64,000 nucleotides of DNA, taken from assembly GCA_020740775.1 (NCBI GenBank), contig JAHEWK010000009.1, positions 248,001 through 312,000 on the forward strand, given 5' to 3'. This document shows, piece after piece, positions 62,446-64,000 of this stretch. This stretch comes from Ilyonectria destructans (lineage: Eukaryota > Ascomycota > Sordariomycetes > Hypocreales > Nectriaceae). Position 1 is the first letter of the stretch. Every line of letters starts with the position of its first letter. The notes beneath the pieces are model-generated. The model made no database searches. It worked only from the letters and a program-made list of their open reading frames with translations, and was not told the DNA's origin. The translations under genes were made by a program, and so were the position numbers.

Positions 62446-64000
62446 TCATACACTTGCAGCATCTAGCCAGTGTCTCGCCGATGCCCCCCTGGTGTCTTCC
62501 CCTCCACTCGCCGTTGCAAATGACAGTTCCAGTACATCATCGCCTCTGAAAACAACTCTCCAGAAGGCCCGCATCCATTTCCTAGTACTCTTGATAACCT
62601 GAAAAATGGTGTTGGCGTTTAGAATACAAATACTCAATAGCAGGACAAACATAAGCCAACCAATTGTAGCCCACAATCCAACCCAGTAAATATTTGTATA
62701 ATCGGGGTTGCGAAATAGTATTTTGCCGCACAAGATACTCGCCTCATTGTATAGCCCTTCGATCGTGTAAGGCAGGACCAGGTCATGGAATCGTGCTCCT
62801 CTGCGTGCATCGAGTGTACCGCTGAGAATGGCCTTCCTAAACCATGTTTTGACCTCTTCAGCCCAGGGGTCCCCGTAAGTGATGAGATTCGCCAATCCCA
62901 ACGTTGTCATTTGGGACCTTAATGGCACCGTGGATAAAATGGCAGTCCGCATCTGGAGATATTGAGGTATGGAAAACCAATATTTGATCGCTGCGAATAA
63001 ATACAGGAGCTGGTGGACTTGAAAGTGGTTCGCCTTGACATGGTCCCATATAAAGTCAATTACCTCGAGCCGAACGGGGCCGCTTGGTCCCCAGTCTGTG
63101 CAATGTGTTGCTTCGGAGGCACAAAATCGGTACTGCTCAACACAGCCAAGGCCAGTCGCTTCGAAGTCCGAAATGGTCCGACCATCCACATGATTATGAG
63201 CTGAATACAGAGGATCATCAATCTCATACATGTATTCGCTGCCATGGCCAGCCCGGAATACTACCATGAAAGGATAGCCATCATGCCTTATGAATTCCGG
63301 GCGAAGGATTTTTCGATAAGATGTATCGCTTTCAGAACCGGCCAAGATGGTCAAATCCCTTAATCCATGTTCTAGAAATATCTTATAGCCCGAGTTTTCG
63401 TCTGGATACTCGCTGTTTGGACCATTATGAGTGAGCAATTTCATTGTGAGATCTGGCCACAATTCGGTGGCATTGAATGGGTTGGTGTTGCTCAGCGTGA
63501 TGAGGGAACGGTTCCACTCGTGATCCATAAGTTGATTAAGGTCCAGGGGCGAACAAGTCAAACGGTGACCGACCGAGAATTTGTACTTGGAGTTGATGCC
63601 CACTTCAAAAGGCGTGATATTGTGCGTTATTTGGATTGGAGGGTGACCCGTTAGGCACAACGATGGATGAAACGGGCATTCTTCGATACGTACTTCCTCA
63701 ACCAGCGGATCGGAGAGCAAGTATCGATCGTCGCATCCAACATTAGACCAGTCGAGACATTGCTGGAATATTGCCTCAACCTTTGGCATTTCGTAAAGAG
63801 AGCTCAATATGAAATCGAGCGCAGTCGAATTGAGGCACTCAACGGTCACCCGAGAACGTACAATGGGCGCGCTCAAGGCCCCTTCACTGACGAAATACGG
63901 GATTGCGAGACCTAGAGATAAAAAGAGCACAGCGTTGAGACCAGCGGCCACCCCGAAGAGCGGGGTGTTCCTCTTGCCGTTCCAGGGCGGTAGTTGCCCG
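62446..64000 (-). CDS. Fungal integral membrane protein of unknown function, N-terminus outside the window
   Basis: The frame is open from the window edge (…LPPWNGKRNTPLFG) to the stop at 62446, giving at least 517 residues. A membrane helix sits near the window edge (AVLFLSLGLAIPYFV) and a second near the C-terminus (GLWATIGWLMFVLLLSICIL), followed by a 60-residue cytosolic tail. Between them lies a roughly 420-residue domain with several N-x-S/T sequons and paired cysteines, probably extracellular or lumenal. The overall shape (TM, large glycosylated ectodomain, TM, short tail) is common among uncharacterised fungal membrane proteins; no enzymatic motif is visible. It is convergent with the deacetylase-like relic, with 185 bp between stops. 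Confidence 0.7.
   Translation of the reverse strand, partial: GQLPPWNGKRNTPLFGVAAGLNAVLFLSLGLAIPYFVSEGALSAPIVRSRVTVECLNSTALDFILSSLYEMPKVEAIFQQCLDWSNVGCDDRYLLSDPLVEEVRIEECPFHPSLCLTGHPPIQITHNITPFEVGINSKYKFSVGHRLTCSPLDLNQLMDHEWNRSLITLSNTNPFNATELWPDLTMKLLTHNGPNSEYPDENSGYKIFLEHGLRDLTILAGSESDTSYRKILRPEFIRHDGYPFMVVFRAGHGSEYMYEIDDPLYSAHNHVDGRTISDFEATGLGCVEQYRFCASEATHCTDWGPSGPVRLEVIDFIWDHVKANHFQVHQLLYLFAAIKYWFSIPQYLQMRTAILSTVPLRSQMTTLGLANLITYGDPWAEEVKTWFRKAILSGTLDARRGARFHDLVLPYTIEGLYNEASILCGKILFRNPDYTNIYWVGLWATIGWLMFVLLLSICILNANTIFQVIKSTRKWMRAFWRVVFRGDDVLELSFATASGGEDTRGASARHWLDAASV

Overview
This window looks like an accessory chromosomal region of a filamentous ascomycete (Pezizomycotina). The evidence is compact genes with 45-131 bp GT-AG introns, several of them with CTAAC-type branch sites, and families typical of such fungi: Zn2Cys6 and bZIP regulators, a copper-fist regulator, microsomal P450s, an SAT4/PTH11-type rhodopsin-domain protein, a Clr5-ankyrin protein and a NACHT-ankyrin NOD-like receptor. 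GC-normal genes alternate with very AT-rich tracts. In those tracts coding relics carry stop codons explained by C-to-T changes, which is the signature expected of repeat-induced point mutation (RIP). Gene models were built by hand from reading frames, splice consensus and family motifs; no alignment was run.

Layout. 1-2648: tail of a CocE/NonD hydrolase and a four-exon MFS transporter. 3330-4045: decayed Zn2Cys6 regulator. 5683-10037: a 4.36-kb element with 32-bp terminal inverted repeats, a 3-bp TTA target duplication and an AT-rich core. 10267-11211: copper-fist regulator right beside it. 13271-13355: four tandem TGAGTCA boxes. 14986-16626: F-box protein. 18047-21179: a 1020-residue protein, two thirds of it Asn/Thr/Pro/Lys repeats. 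21675-23299: full-length but mutated tannase/feruloyl esterase. 24839-25483: relic of a fungal transcription factor. 25657-29135: Clr5-ankyrin protein. 29.8-30.4 kb: small decayed fragments.

30971-38484 holds a possible metabolic group: an amidohydrolase-2 family decarboxylase-like enzyme, a zinc-type alcohol dehydrogenase, a DUF3425-type bZIP regulator and an acetoacetate-decarboxylase-like protein. It is interrupted at 32.1-34.4 kb by repeats, including a retroelement nested in another repeat. Further right are an unrecognised protein (39050-40525), a gene with one in-frame stop (41418-42212), a rhodopsin-domain membrane protein (45176-46668) and a P450 (48208-49829).

49987-51217 contains a 169-bp MITE and a LINE ribonuclease H relic. 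51218-54986 encodes a 1210-residue fungal NOD-like receptor (nucleoside phosphorylase - NACHT - ten ankyrin repeats) with an unusual two-period tandem repeat in its upstream region. 55.5-56.9 kb is AT-rich with two large tandem duplications. 56967-59035 is an eight-intron-scale P450 model (seven exons). 59.7-60.8 kb is AT-rich with a pair of direct repeats, followed by the C-terminal half of a galactosaminogalactan-deacetylase-like gene. The window ends inside a membrane protein. Nothing proves that these genes act together; the strongest functional themes are self/non-self surveillance (NLR, Clr5-ankyrin), aromatic or polyketide-type oxidation chemistry, and extensive genome defence against repeats.
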